This document shows positions 27,339 through 36,309 of a stretch of 64,000 nucleotides of DNA, in pieces (position 1 is the first letter of the stretch; each line of letters starts with the position of its first letter). The notes under the pieces are model-generated. The model was not told where the DNA came from. It did no database searches and saw only the letters and a program-made list of their open reading frames with translations. Origin of the DNA: Candidatus Geocrenenecus huangii (lineage in GTDB: Archaea; Thermoproteota; Nitrososphaeria_A; Caldarchaeales; Wolframiiraptoraceae); the NCBI GenBank assembly GCA_023268155.1, contig JALNKM010000002.1, positions 62,001-126,000 of the forward strand, written 5' to 3'. The position numbers and the translations under genes are program-made.

Positions 27339-28617
27339 AAGAGACACATGGAGAAGCCCAGAGGTGAACCTAACATTAAGAAGAGGGGAGATAGCAGCTA
27401 TCATCGGCCTCAGCGGTTCAGGCAAGACCAGCATCTTACTGTCATTGATAGGTTTACTACCCTACGATGGAGTGGCGGAGTACGGTGGAGTAGAGATCAA
27501 GTTGATAGACAAGACGTATCTCAGGTCGAAGATTGCATATGTCCCAGACGAGCCCGAATCCTATCTACTCAATAGAAGAGTATTCGATGAAGTAGCCTTT
27601 GGACCTGAGAACCTTGGTTGGCATCCTAGGAAGATCATTGAGTCAACAATTAAGGCTCTAGAGATAGTTGGGCTGCTGAATCTATACGATAGTGAGGTAT
27701 CAGCTTTAAGCGGGGGCCAGAAGCAGAGATTAGTTATCGCGGATGCACTGAGTATCTCCCCCGAGATAATACTGCTTGATAATCCTTTTTCAAACATTGA
27801 TTGGGAGGCTAAAAAAACAATATCAAAAACATTAGAACAACTTTGCGGTGAAGGGATCTCAATAATCTTAACCGGATACTCTTTAGAAGAACTACATCTT
27901 AAACCAGACAAAACATTATTCATAGGAGAGTTCGGAGAACCCTATAGTAATGGTGATGGGAACGTTTCCCATCACCCTTCTGAGAGGACGAGGAAACTAT
28001 TGGAAGTTAGAGATGTATCGTTTAGCTATGATAAGATACGAAACATTTTGAGAGGTGTCTCTTTTTCTGCAAATGCAGGCGAGATCATCTCAATAATTGG
28101 AAGAAACGGTGTCGGTAAAACTACACTTCTAAAAATTCTGGCGGGGATATATAGGCCTGATAAAGGAATAATCTCTATAAATGGTGTTAGACCGAATAGC
28201 CGTCTCTCAACATATGTTAGCCAGAACCCTTCGGCCTTCTTAACGGAGACAACGCCTAGAGAAGAATTGTCCATGCATAGAAAAATAGATATGATAAATT
28301 TTCTAGAAGAGATCGGCTTATCATACCTGCTTGATAGACCAATATATACGTTAAGCCTAGGAGAAAAACGCGTGATCTCTATCTTATCTGGATTGTCTAG
28401 GGGGACATTATTGTTATGCTTGGATGAGCCCACGTCGGGACTGGACTACAAACTGAGGCATGTAGTAGGAGAGATGCTGAGAAAGGCTACAGAAAGCGGA
28501 ATGATGGTAATCACTGCTACACATGACATATCTTTCGCTGAAGCTTATTCTGATAAAATACTGTTACTCGAGGATGGTGTAATATATGATGATTGGAGGA
28601 GAATCCTCGATGGATGA
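27310..28617 (+). CDS. ykoD: ECF transporter ATPase with two ABC domains (YkoD-like)
   Basis: A 435-residue fused double ATPase. The first domain has Walker A GLSGSGKTS near 33-41, the signature LSGGQKQRL and IILLDNPFS. The second has GRNGVGKTT, the altered signature LSLGEKRVIS and LCLDEPTSGLD. Such fused pairs energise ECF importers. It starts at TTG 27310 or ATG 27328. The second signature (LSLGE) is less standard than the first. Confidence 0.93.
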   Translation: MLEIKSMKARRDTWRSPEVNLTLRRGEIAAIIGLSGSGKTSILLSLIGLLPYDGVAEYGGVEIKLIDKTYLRSKIAYVPDEPESYLLNRRVFDEVAFGPENLGWHPRKIIESTIKALEIVGLLNLYDSEVSALSGGQKQRLVIADALSISPEIILLDNPFSNIDWEAKKTISKTLEQLCGEGISIILTGYSLEELHLKPDKTLFIGEFGEPYSNGDGNVSHHPSERTRKLLEVRDVSFSYDKIRNILRGVSFSANAGEIISIIGRNGVGKTTLLKILAGIYRPDKGIISINGVRPNSRLSTYVSQNPSAFLTETTPREELSMHRKIDMINFLEEIGLSYLLDRPIYTLSLGEKRVISILSGLSRGTLLLCLDEPTSGLDYKLRHVVGEMLRKATESGMMVITATHDISFAEAYSDKILLLEDGVIYDDWRRILDG

Positions 28618-29320
28618 CGCTCTCCTAATCTATACCAAGCCAACTTCAAAGATTAATCCATTAATCGCGAACATTTTCCTATTAATAGTCGTAAGTGCCG
28701 CAACAATAGAGCCCAACATACATATCTTAACAGTAATACTTCTATTGACCGTTCTTGTAACCATCATGATTTCTCGTAAACCTATACAGATCTTGAAGAT
28801 AATGCTTATCGTTGTACCGTTCGGTCTAGGCCTCGGCGTATTCTATGGGTTAGTTGGACAGGAAAAGATGCATACAGCGATCCTGACAATAATGATGAGG
28901 GTCGAGATACTAGCTACAGGCTCAGCTATACTCTACTATGGAGTTGACCCATGGGAGCTTCCAACAATCTTGATAAATAAACTCAAGATCCAGCCCTACA
29001 TATCGTACACAATTGCTATAGCTTTTACGATGTATCTACGACTCGCCATAGACCTTAAGGAGATAACCGAATCCCTAAAATCCAAAAATATAATACGTAA
29101 CCACCTGGACTACATACTCAGGATCCATAAAATACTATATGTATTGATCTACCATGCAGCCCGTAGAGCGGATGAATTAGAGATTGTGTTGGAAGCTAGA
29201 AATTTTAATCCATCAACTAGGAGTACTAGGAAGAATCTAACAATAAGGCCTAGTGAAATACTACTTATTGCGGTAACTCTAGCAATGATCATAGGTGTTA
29301 AGATATTTTTAAACCAGTAA
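28610..29320 (+). CDS. ykoC: ECF transporter transmembrane T component (YkoC/CbiQ-like)
   Basis: About 236 residues with several hydrophobic helices, ending a three-gene ECF operon. The coupling region shows YHAARRADELEIVLEARNF near 183-201, matching the A-R-G/A-x-x-x-x-R-G motif of EcfT that contacts the ATPases. ATG 28610 overlaps the ykoD stop (GATGGATGA) and is preceded by GGAGGAG with eight bases spacing, which fixes the start over the upstream ATG 28586. Confidence 0.85.
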   Translation: MDDALLIYTKPTSKINPLIANIFLLIVVSAATIEPNIHILTVILLLTVLVTIMISRKPIQILKIMLIVVPFGLGLGVFYGLVGQEKMHTAILTIMMRVEILATGSAILYYGVDPWELPTILINKLKIQPYISYTIAIAFTMYLRLAIDLKEITESLKSKNIIRNHLDYILRIHKILYVLIYHAARRADELEIVLEARNFNPSTRSTRKNLTIRPSEILLIAVTLAMIIGVKIFLNQ

Positions 29321-29356
29321 GATTGATATATCTTAAGATGAACATTCATTATTAGG

Positions 29357-29788
29357 ATGGAGCCCTACCTTCCCGTATCGATATTGCTTACATCACTAAT
29401 ATCAATCATAATCATAATATGGGCAGTTGGAGAAATAAGGTCTAAGGAGAATCCTAGAATCGACTTCAGAATTGAGAGATACATTATCTCTCACAAATAC
29501 GCCTTTCCATCTCCTTATCCTTTAATCCTCGTAGGCTATTACAATAGATTAGAGAACAGCGTAATGTTATCGATCTCGAGCATAATCTTAATGGTTTGGA
29601 GAAAAATCTTGAAAGAATATGTCACGGATTCAGAGATCCTCGAGAGGAAATTCATCAACGAATTTACCAAGGAACTGAACACGGTCTTGATACATGAGCT
29701 CACCGAGTGGGCTATACATCAACTAGAGCTAAAGAGAATCTTGACACATGCTACGTGGAACCCGTATATAAGAAAACTAAATGAATAA
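29357..29788 (+). CDS. Membrane-anchored small protein with HELTEW motif
   Basis: A 143-residue protein with one N-terminal transmembrane helix (LPVSILLTSLISIIIIIWAV, 4-23) and a soluble part ending with VLIHELTEWAIHQLELKR. The string H-E-L-T-E-W-x-x-H is a plausible zinc-ligand set like that of short archaeal minimetalloproteases, though not a full HExxH. It follows ykoC by 36 bases on the same strand, so it could be an accessory of the transporter. Family not recognised. Confidence 0.6.
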   Translation: MEPYLPVSILLTSLISIIIIIWAVGEIRSKENPRIDFRIERYIISHKYAFPSPYPLILVGYYNRLENSVMLSISSIILMVWRKILKEYVTDSEILERKFINEFTKELNTVLIHELTEWAIHQLELKRILTHATWNPYIRKLNE

Positions 29789-29821
29789 GAATCTAAACTT
29801 ACTCTGAAGATAATAAACCGA

Positions 29822-30046
29822 TCATGCTAATTCTTTTTCCGGCTGAGTGGTTTTCAACATCTCTCTTTTTGCCAACGACGTCAAATACCCTGCAATCTTG
29901 TTTCTAATCTTTTTGGAGACCCGCCCTGTCACTACCTGACCAACGAGAACCTTATTTTTCTCGAAATCCACAGATATCTGCTCTCCAAGTGCTTTCAATA
30001 CCTCCCTTGCAAGAACCTTGACTTTCCGGATTCTGACTTTACCCAT
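29822..30046 (-). CDS. rps17e: 30S ribosomal protein eS17
   Basis: The protein starting MGKVRIRKVKVLAREVLKAL and containing VSKKIRNKIAGYLTSLAKRE is eS17 (family pattern M-G-x-V-R-x-x-x-V-K-x-x-A and K-x-L-R-N-K-I-A-G-Y). The start is ATG 30046; a longer frame to 30109 adds a 21-residue leader that is not in the family. About 74 residues, the usual archaeal size. Small-subunit protein. Confidence 0.93.
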   Translation of the reverse strand: MGKVRIRKVKVLAREVLKALGEQISVDFEKNKVLVGQVVTGRVSKKIRNKIAGYLTSLAKREMLKTTQPEKELA

Positions 30047-30109
30047 TTCCTCAGCACTGAAGAATGATCTTAAAGAAGGATAATAAAAACATTCTTGAAA
30101 TCTAAGCAA

Positions 30110-30439
30110 AATGAATACAAATTAACGTTTTGTTCTTCTCTTTAAGACATCTTTACAAGCTAAAACATTTAATATATGTTCATCATATTAGTCATTGGGA
30201 GACACTCAACATTATGGGTTGTAATTATATTCCCAACATCAATTATGTTTTCACATTCTCCTACTATTACTGGACTCAGAACATGTCCTTCATTACCTAA
30301 TCCTAGCTTCTCTTTCTTTAAATTTTATGACGGCCTAACCTATCCCTACACAAGTTACGAACTAGTAGTAAAAGAGTAATGTTTTTAATGTAATATGCAT
30401 GAAAAGTAATTAACAGGGATAGATTTATATATAAAAATA
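30110..30439. other. AT-rich intergenic region; no gene called
   Basis: This stretch of about 330 bases has a 67-codon plus-strand ORF (30176-30379) and, opposite to it, an open frame without a start codon encoding LGNEGHVLSPVIVGECENII. The latter has a more protein-like composition, so the region may contain a gene remnant on the minus strand. The right end carries TATA-like elements. Confidence 0.35.
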
Positions 30440-30469
30440 GGGTCAATTTTTATATATTAAGATTGATCC
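30440..30469 (+). promoter_or_regulatory. Inverted repeat over the promoter of the AbrB-like gene
   Basis: GGGTCAAT (30440-30447) and ATTGATCC (30462-30469) form a near-perfect inverted repeat (seven of eight bases) around the TATA-like TTTATATATTA (30449-30459). It lies 19 bases before the ATG of the AbrB-like gene. This arrangement suggests an operator for self-regulation. The neighbouring AGATTTATATATAAAA (30421-30436) is another TATA element. Confidence 0.5.
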
Positions 30470-30487
30470 TATTAGGCGGGTGTTTTC

Positions 30488-30694
30488 ATGCTTCAGGCGA
30501 GGAGCTCTCTGAGGAAGAAGATTCATGTAAGCGGAAATGAATACTATTACATTCATATACCTTCAAAACTTGCACATGACAGCCAGTTTCCATTTAAGGA
30601 AGGGGATGAGCTTAGAATAGCTGTTGACACTTCTAGGAGGAGAATGATAATTGAGAAAGTTAATAATAGAAGGAAGCAGAAAAACAAGAGGTAG
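30488..30694 (+). CDS. AbrB/SpoVT-like small DNA-binding protein
   Basis: The 68-residue basic protein has the swapped-hairpin pattern of AbrB-like proteins: RKKIHVSGNEYYYIHIPSKL, then FKEGDELRIAVDTSRRRMII. The C-terminal tail (NNRRKQKNKR) is very basic. AbrB-like proteins are DNA-binding regulators or antitoxins; no toxin partner follows, since the next genes are sdh on the other strand. The inverted repeat over its TATA box fits autoregulation. Confidence 0.75.
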   Translation: MLQARSSLRKKIHVSGNEYYYIHIPSKLAHDSQFPFKEGDELRIAVDTSRRRMIIEKVNNRRKQKNKR

Positions 30695-30706
30695 GAGTTC
30701 AATATA

Positions 30707-31513
30707 TCATACTACGGACTCAACTGCATGATGTCTTGAAACTAGTTGTGTCTCCTTCTTTTTCACTAGTTTGAAGATACTTGCAGAGGCTATCATTCGT
30801 TTTAGTAGTTGGATAGATTTTGCAGGATCTATTCCCTTCGGGCAAACACTACTACATGCTACTGCGAAGTGGCATCTCCAACATCCATGTTCTGAATCTA
30901 TGATGGGTAATCTATGGTGAAGCCCCATATCTCTTGAATCAGCGGAAAACCTAAAAGCTTTATTCAGTATCATCGGAGTTAGGAATAGAGAGTCGGTTGA
31001 ATATGTAGGACATGCTGAAGAACATAAGCCGCATTCTATGCAATCAGCAAACTGTAGATATTCTAGTAATTCTTCAGGCTTCTGTAAATACATTCCCGTA
31101 GGATTAAGCATTTCTAGAGTATCATCTCTAATTATGTACGGTTTAACCATCTTCTCTTTGTTAAATAAATCAGAAAAATCTGTTATAAGGTCTCGGACTA
31201 TTGGATAATTATTGAGTGGTTCAACAACCACTACTCTCGTGTTCAATTCTAAAACTCTTGTAAAGCATGCAAGCCTCTGTTTGCCGTTAATCATCATACC
31301 GCATGAACCACATATAGCCTGTCTGCAAGAATATCTAACCGCTAGAGATGGGTCTTGTTCTTCTTTAATTTTTAGGAGAGCATCTAACACTGTTGAGCCT
31401 CTGTCTACTTCTACTTCATAGATCTTCCACTTCGGAGAGGTGTCTATGCTCGGATTAAACCTGAACACTTTAAATTGAACCTTTCTTAATTCACTCATCC
31501 TCTTCACCACCAC
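30707..31513 (-). CDS. sdhB: Succinate dehydrogenase iron-sulfur subunit
   Basis: A 268-residue subunit with the three cluster motifs: [2Fe-2S] CRQAICGSCGMMINGKQRLAC near 59-79, [4Fe-4S] CIECGLCSSACPTYS, and the third cluster CWRCHFAVACSSVCPKGID. Start ATG 31513, or ATG 31498 (MSELRKVQFKVF). The order on the strand is A-C-D-B, and the start overlaps the sdhD stop by ten bases (31504-31513). Carries electrons from SdhA flavin to the membrane part. Confidence 0.96.
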   Translation of the reverse strand: MVVKRMSELRKVQFKVFRFNPSIDTSPKWKIYEVEVDRGSTVLDALLKIKEEQDPSLAVRYSCRQAICGSCGMMINGKQRLACFTRVLELNTRVVVVEPLNNYPIVRDLITDFSDLFNKEKMVKPYIIRDDTLEMLNPTGMYLQKPEELLEYLQFADCIECGLCSSACPTYSTDSLFLTPMILNKAFRFSADSRDMGLHHRLPIIDSEHGCWRCHFAVACSSVCPKGIDPAKSIQLLKRMIASASIFKLVKKKETQLVSRHHAVESVV

Positions 31514-31827
31514 TTAAATAACACTAGTAGGAAATATAGTCCAGAGATGAAGAAGACCACCCCTATAATGAATAGTGTCGTTGAGATAATCTTCCCGCTA
31601 CTTGATCCTGGAAACAACTCTACTAATATTACTCTTAGACCATTCATTGAATGGTAGAGTACTGCGGCCAAGAATATTCCAAGGCTCATAGGATACCATA
31701 CCGTTTCTTTAATCCATTTGAGGGATACTAGGTTATTAGATATCAGATGGATGGCCCCTGTTACTAGTATGAGGAATCCTGTAACGTAGTGTATAAGCAT
31801 CTTAGTTGATTCCTTCATTCCTACCAC
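31504..31827 (-). CDS. sdhD: Succinate dehydrogenase membrane anchor SdhD
   Basis: 107 residues, three transmembrane helices. GAIHLISNN near 19-27 and LYHSMNGLRVILVE near 57-70 are the typical His-containing helices of succinate dehydrogenase anchors. The order in the operon and the overlaps with sdhC (seven bases) and sdhB support the call. The two anchor subunits C and D are distinguished only by order. Confidence 0.85.
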   Translation of the reverse strand: MVGMKESTKMLIHYVTGFLILVTGAIHLISNNLVSLKWIKETVWYPMSLGIFLAAVLYHSMNGLRVILVELFPGSSSGKIISTTLFIIGVVFFISGLYFLLVLFKWW

Positions 31828-32249
31828 CCCAAGAGGTTTAATGCAACCATTATCCAGAAGTACAGTAAGACTATGAATGCTGCCAAGACTAAATATAATG
31901 CTAACCTCTGTGCTCCGCTTAACGAGGTCATCTTATATGGGTATACGGCTCTCTCGGGCTTACCTACTATGAACCCGTATTCGGCCAGTACGAGTCTTAT
32001 ACCGTTAAATGTATGGAACACAACTATTATTCCAAGTATGATTAGGACTGATTTCCCTATCAATCCCGGCGGCTCCCACAGTATTCCAGTAGTAGCATAG
32101 ATTAATCCGACATTCAGTATATGCGAAAGAAGAAACACTATTATCCCAACTCCTGAAATCCTCTGTGCAACATACATCAATTTCTCTATCGAGTATCCTC
32201 TAATCTTTAACCATCCAAGAATACCTTGCTTATTCTCTTTCCTACTCAT
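31821..32249 (-). CDS. sdhC: Succinate dehydrogenase cytochrome b subunit SdhC
   Basis: 142 residues, three transmembrane helices, with the cytochrome b556 signature: YVAQRISGVGIIVFLLSHIL near 26-45 and VFHTFNGIRLVLAEYG near 75-90. The His in SHIL and FHTFNG are the expected heme and quinone contacts. Lies between sdhA and sdhD. Confidence 0.9.
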   Translation of the reverse strand: MSRKENKQGILGWLKIRGYSIEKLMYVAQRISGVGIIVFLLSHILNVGLIYATTGILWEPPGLIGKSVLIILGIIVVFHTFNGIRLVLAEYGFIVGKPERAVYPYKMTSLSGAQRLALYLVLAAFIVLLYFWIMVALNLLGW

Positions 32250-32265
32250 TTTCTCCTCCCCCTCA

Positions 32266-33981
32266 TTAGTATTTTCTTTCTTTTGGTTCCCATCTAGTAA
32301 TCTTTACTGGGATGTACTCTAGCGTAGGTCCTTCAGGTGTTCTATATGCTAAAGTATGTTTAAGCCAGTTGGCATCGTCCCTCTTAGGGTAGTCTAGACG
32401 GTAGTGTGCCCCTCTACTCTCGGTTCTCGCAAGAGCTGAGACGAGAACAACCTCTGCTACTTCAAGCATAGCGTCTAGCTCCAATACGTTGATAAGATTC
32501 TGGTTGAATTCTTTACTCTTATCAGCCACATTACCTTTGCCGAACCTTTTTCTAAGCTCTCTTATCTTCCTTAACCCCTCTTCCAGGCTTTTTCCATCTC
32601 TGAAAACGTATGCATGCTGGGTCATCGCGCTCTGCATCTCCCTCCTAATCAAGTATGGGTCATCTCCAAACCCACTCTTCAATATTTCATCAAATATTCT
32701 TTTTTCTTCTTTTTCTGCCTGAGCTGTGGGTATGCTCCCGCTGTTACTCTTCTTTAGAACATATTCTGCCGCATTCTTGCCTGTTATATAGCCATATACT
32801 AGGCAGTCTGTTGTTGAATTGCATCCAAGCCTATTAGCCCCATGTATGCTTACACAGTTTACTTCTCCAGCGGCCCACAAGCCTTTGACGGGTGTTTGAC
32901 CATTTATATCTACGTGGACGCCGCCCATAGTGTAGTGAGCCACAGGTCTAACTGGGAGAGGTTCATTAACAGGATTTATTCCAGCAAATTTCATGCCTAT
33001 CATTTTTATCTCTGTAAGCTTCTCGTTTATGACTTCCTCACCTAGATGTGTTAAGTCTAGGTGGACGTAATCTAAACCATTCGGCCCCTCAAAGCCTCTG
33101 CCCTCCATTATCTCTCTCATCATCGCTCTTGAAACTATATCTCTTGGAGCCAGCTCCATCCTCTCCGGAGCATACTTGGACATAAATCTCTCACCCTCCT
33201 TATTTCTTAAGTATCCTCCTTCACCTCTGGCAGCCTCTGAAATAAGTATGCCTGAAGGGACCAGACCCGTTGGATGAAACTGTATAAACTCCATATCTTT
33301 TAACGGTATACCCACTCTATACGCCATGCACATACCTTCAGCTGTAGCTGAGTGCCCATAAGTCGTAAAGGAGTACAATCTGCCCGCCCCGCCTGTCGAC
33401 AGTACTCCTGCTTTTGCTTGGAAGACGTAGAGATCTCCGCTTTTCATCTCCAAGGCTGTGAATCCCCTAAACTCGTTATCTTCAACGAGTATCGAGGTTA
33501 CAAACCATTCATGATAGAATGTTATATTATCATATTTAAGACATGTATTGTATAGTGTCTGCATGGCGTGGAGCCCAGTCTTATCGGAAGCGTAACATGC
33601 TCTATCGAAGCTATGTCCTCCGAAGGGTCTCTGATCAATCCTACCATCCAATCTTCTACTCCAGGGCATCCCCCAATGTTCTAACCTAAGAATCTCTCTT
33701 GGAGCGAGCCTTACAAATAACTCTACAACATCTTGGTCTGCCAGATAGTCTGAACCCTTAACGGTATCGAATGCGTGTAGGTCGAAACTATCGCCCTCCT
33801 CAGGATAGATGACTGCGGCGGTACCTCCAGCATATGCAACTGAGTGGCTCCTCATCGCATGGACCTTACTTAAAACAGCTACCTGGATCTTTGGGTCAGT
33901 GCTTGCTGCTTCTATAGCGGCTCTAAGACCAGCCAGTCCCGATCCCACAATAACGATATCGGTACTTATCCTATCTATCAA
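32266..33981 (-). CDS. sdhA: Succinate dehydrogenase flavoprotein subunit
   Basis: A 571-residue flavoprotein: FAD-binding GSGLAGLRAAIEA (13-25), the covalent FAD histidine site MRSHSVAYAGGTAA near 44-57, the active-site region FIQFHPTGLVPSG and the arginine EAARGEGG, then HYTMGGVHVD and ANRLGCNS near 380. First gene of sdhACDB. With SucCD it links succinyl-CoA to fumarate. Fumarate reductase activity cannot be excluded. Confidence 0.97.
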   Translation of the reverse strand: MIDRISTDIVIVGSGLAGLRAAIEAASTDPKIQVAVLSKVHAMRSHSVAYAGGTAAVIYPEEGDSFDLHAFDTVKGSDYLADQDVVELFVRLAPREILRLEHWGMPWSRRLDGRIDQRPFGGHSFDRACYASDKTGLHAMQTLYNTCLKYDNITFYHEWFVTSILVEDNEFRGFTALEMKSGDLYVFQAKAGVLSTGGAGRLYSFTTYGHSATAEGMCMAYRVGIPLKDMEFIQFHPTGLVPSGILISEAARGEGGYLRNKEGERFMSKYAPERMELAPRDIVSRAMMREIMEGRGFEGPNGLDYVHLDLTHLGEEVINEKLTEIKMIGMKFAGINPVNEPLPVRPVAHYTMGGVHVDINGQTPVKGLWAAGEVNCVSIHGANRLGCNSTTDCLVYGYITGKNAAEYVLKKSNSGSIPTAQAEKEEKRIFDEILKSGFGDDPYLIRREMQSAMTQHAYVFRDGKSLEEGLRKIRELRKRFGKGNVADKSKEFNQNLINVLELDAMLEVAEVVLVSALARTESRGAHYRLDYPKRDDANWLKHTLAYRTPEGPTLEYIPVKITRWEPKERKY

Positions 33982-34041
33982 TATAGACTCACATAAGTAG
34001 TCGCTTGACTGGAATATATAATTCTTTTCATAGAATAACTA

Positions 34042-34518
34042 TTATGAGGAATTGAGAGAAGCAATCATCTTATGCCTGGTCTTTTTTCCTAGTTCTAGAG
34101 ATTTGCTAATCCTCTTGATTAGGTTTATAGGTTTTAGGTCTCTCATGTTAAAGAGGTGAGATCTACACCTACAATCTGAAGCTCCGAATCTACTGATACT
34201 CTCTGAGCCAATATCTTCTATGAATCTCGCTAATCTACATTCATATTTCTTGGGTAAAGGATATGCTACCGCATAGAGAACTTTAACCTTACATGAAGAA
34301 GCTAGATAATCTATATGCCATCTCATCATCTTCCTCTTCTCGAAGTGTCTCCTAATCCTGGCTTCCACATTATTCTGTGCCGAACCTACATATACATACA
34401 AGCCTGCTGGAAAACTAATTAAACCTATTGATCCCACCTTGATATTAACTTCTTCAAGCACCTCTAAGAATAAGAGGTAAACCCCCTTCACTAGAAGGTA
34501 GAATGGAATAGAGAACAT
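34042..34518 (-). CDS. DUF123 GIY-YIG-like protein
   Basis: The DUF123 pattern is clear: KGVYLLFLEV near the start, IGLISFPAGLYVYVGSAQNN (the G-Y-Y-V-Y-V-G-S motif of GIY-YIG nucleases), RRHFEKRKMMRWHIDYLASS, and RFGASDCRCRSHLF at the end. The family has the GIY-YIG fold with H-W-H-I-D-Y-L; its activity is unproven. The start MFSIPFYLLVKG at ATG 34518 gives the family length; a longer frame reaches to 34599 into the ybaK gene. Confidence 0.88.
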   Translation of the reverse strand: MFSIPFYLLVKGVYLLFLEVLEEVNIKVGSIGLISFPAGLYVYVGSAQNNVEARIRRHFEKRKMMRWHIDYLASSCKVKVLYAVAYPLPKKYECRLARFIEDIGSESISRFGASDCRCRSHLFNMRDLKPINLIKRISKSLELGKKTRHKMIASLNSS

Positions 34519-34568
34519 ATATTCTTTCCTAGACGGTCTCCCCAGAAAATATATAAGAGAATTAACAC

Positions 34569-35051
34569 ATGATAGTAAGAAAGATAATGCTTGGCACAAG
34601 GAATTTAGAAGAATATATGGAGAAGAATAAGATTAGAGGAGAGATAATCCATCTTAGACCTAGTGAAGCGAGGACATCTATTAGTGCGGCGAGAGCTGTC
34701 GGGTGTAGTCTCGGTCAGATAGCGAAGAACATTCTACTCGTCGGCGAGAAGAATAAGATTTTAGTCATAACTTCAGGTGATAAGAAGGTAAATTTGAAAA
34801 AGGTCTCAGAGATCTTTGGAGGAAGATTCAGACTTGCGACTCCAAGAGAAATTTTAGAAGAAACTGGATATGGTGTTGGCGGAGTCCCTCCCTTCGGACA
34901 CATAAAGGAAATAAAGACCATAATCGATCCTTCGATTAAAAGATACAGTTTCGTCTACACGTCTGGCGGGTCTGAAGATACTTTGATGAAGATAGATGTA
35001 GATGAACTGATAAGAGCATGTAATGGAGAAATACTAAGCGTTTCTGAATAA
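34569..35051 (+). CDS. YbaK/ProX-family aminoacyl-tRNA deacylase
   Basis: Family motifs: AARAVGCSLGQIAKNILLVG near 42-61, TSGDKKVNLKKVSE near 68-81, GYGVGGVPPFGH near 100-111 (the G-x-x-P-x-G-H loop) and TSGGSEDTLMKID. Such proteins hydrolyse mischarged tRNA, for example Cys-tRNA-Pro, in trans. Start at 34569 or the ATG at 34587 (MLGTRNLEEYM). Divergent from the DUF123 gene. Confidence 0.9.
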   Translation: MIVRKIMLGTRNLEEYMEKNKIRGEIIHLRPSEARTSISAARAVGCSLGQIAKNILLVGEKNKILVITSGDKKVNLKKVSEIFGGRFRLATPREILEETGYGVGGVPPFGHIKEIKTIIDPSIKRYSFVYTSGGSEDTLMKIDVDELIRACNGEILSVSE

Positions 35052-35162
35052 GGCATGATAGGCAAGCCATACATCGGATATACATCCTTATTGATAGAAA
35101 ATTGAGATGTAGTAATCGAGATAAAGATTTAACTCAGAGAAAACCAATTATCTTTTTAGAGG

Positions 35163-36239
35163 GTGATGATAGAAGTATCAGGTAGGCCTGCACGATTGTA
35201 CCGTACTTCTCAAGATGGCAGATTGATCTGTACAGCATGTGCACGTTATTGTAGGCTTAAGAATGGTCAAATAGGGTTCTGCGGTATAAGGAGCAACATC
35301 AATGGGACATTGTATCTCCTGGTCTACGGTAAGATAATATCTGCGCATGTAGACCCTATAGAGAAGAAGCCGGTTACACACTATTCTCCGGGGACGAAGA
35401 TATTCTCAATAGCTACAACTGGGTGCTCGTGGATGTGCCAGTACTGTCTAAACTTTGATATAAGTCAAAGAAGGAAAGTCGAGGGGGTAGATGTAACCCC
35501 TGATAAAATAGTTAAGATGGCTAAGAAGTATGGTAGCCACGGTATAGCGTACACATACAATGAGCCGTCTATCTATATGGAGTTCGCTCACGACATCGGC
35601 GTCATAGCTAGAAGAGAAGGATTGATAAACGTGTTCGTTACGAATGGTTACTGGCCCGACGGTGTAAATGAGGCGAAAGATTTCCTAGACGCAGCAACGG
35701 TAGACTTCAAAGGCAATGGAGAAGTAGAATTTTTGAGAAAATACGTAGGAATACCAGATCCAGAACCTATATTCCAGACCTTGCTTGAACTCAAGAATAA
35801 AACAAAAGTCCACATAGAGATTACAGACCTAGTGGTACCGAAGATTGGGGATAGTCTTGAAGCAGCAAAGAAGCTAGCAGAATGGGTGTACGAAAACCTG
35901 GGACCGGATACGCCTATACATTTTCTGAGATTCCATCCAGACTATAGACTACTACATCTTCCATTAACTCCTGTTGAGGTCCTGGAAAAGCATTACAAAA
36001 TAGCTAGAGAGGCAGGGTTGAGATATGTGTACGTCGGTAACGTCCCTGGTCATCCATACGAGAATACGTATTGTCCAGAATGTGGGAAGATAGTTGTCGA
36101 GAGGAGGGGATTCGATATTCTCGGATGGTATCTAGATGAAGAAAATAGATGCAGATTCTGTAAATACAGAATAGCGATACATGGTAAGCCTCCACCAGAC
36201 TATAGAACATCTAGGTTTATACCAGTCTTCTTTGAATAA
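35163..36239 (+). CDS. AmmeMemoRadiSam-system radical SAM enzyme
   Basis: A 358-residue PflA-like radical SAM protein. [20 protein letters not shown] near 19-38 precedes the radical SAM motif [14 protein letters not shown] (CxxxCxxC) and ends with a zinc-ribbon C-terminus ([22 protein letters not shown]). This layout is that of the AmmeMemoRadiSam radical SAM member, usually beside AMMECR1 and Memo proteins; neither is in the window. Start GTG/ATG at 35163-35168 with GGGTGATG. Substrate unknown. Confidence 0.85.
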   Translation: MMIEVSGRPARLYRTSQDGRLICTACARYCRLKNGQIGFCGIRSNINGTLYLLVYGKIISAHVDPIEKKPVTHYSPGTKIFSIATTGCSWMCQYCLNFDISQRRKVEGVDVTPDKIVKMAKKYGSHGIAYTYNEPSIYMEFAHDIGVIARREGLINVFVTNGYWPDGVNEAKDFLDAATVDFKGNGEVEFLRKYVGIPDPEPIFQTLLELKNKTKVHIEITDLVVPKIGDSLEAAKKLAEWVYENLGPDTPIHFLRFHPDYRLLHLPLTPVEVLEKHYKIAREAGLRYVYVGNVPGHPYENTYCPECGKIVVERRGFDILGWYLDEENRCRFCKYRIAIHGKPPPDYRTSRFIPVFFE

Positions 36240-36309
36240 GGTAAACGACAGCTGGGGGCCACTGGGGAGAATATTCGTATCGAGTAGGCCACATTATCAT
36301 AGGTGGAGA

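Noticed and set aside
30176-30379. 67-codon ORF upstream of the AbrB-like gene
   Set aside because: No ribosome site and low-complexity composition; the antisense frame is more protein-like but has no start.
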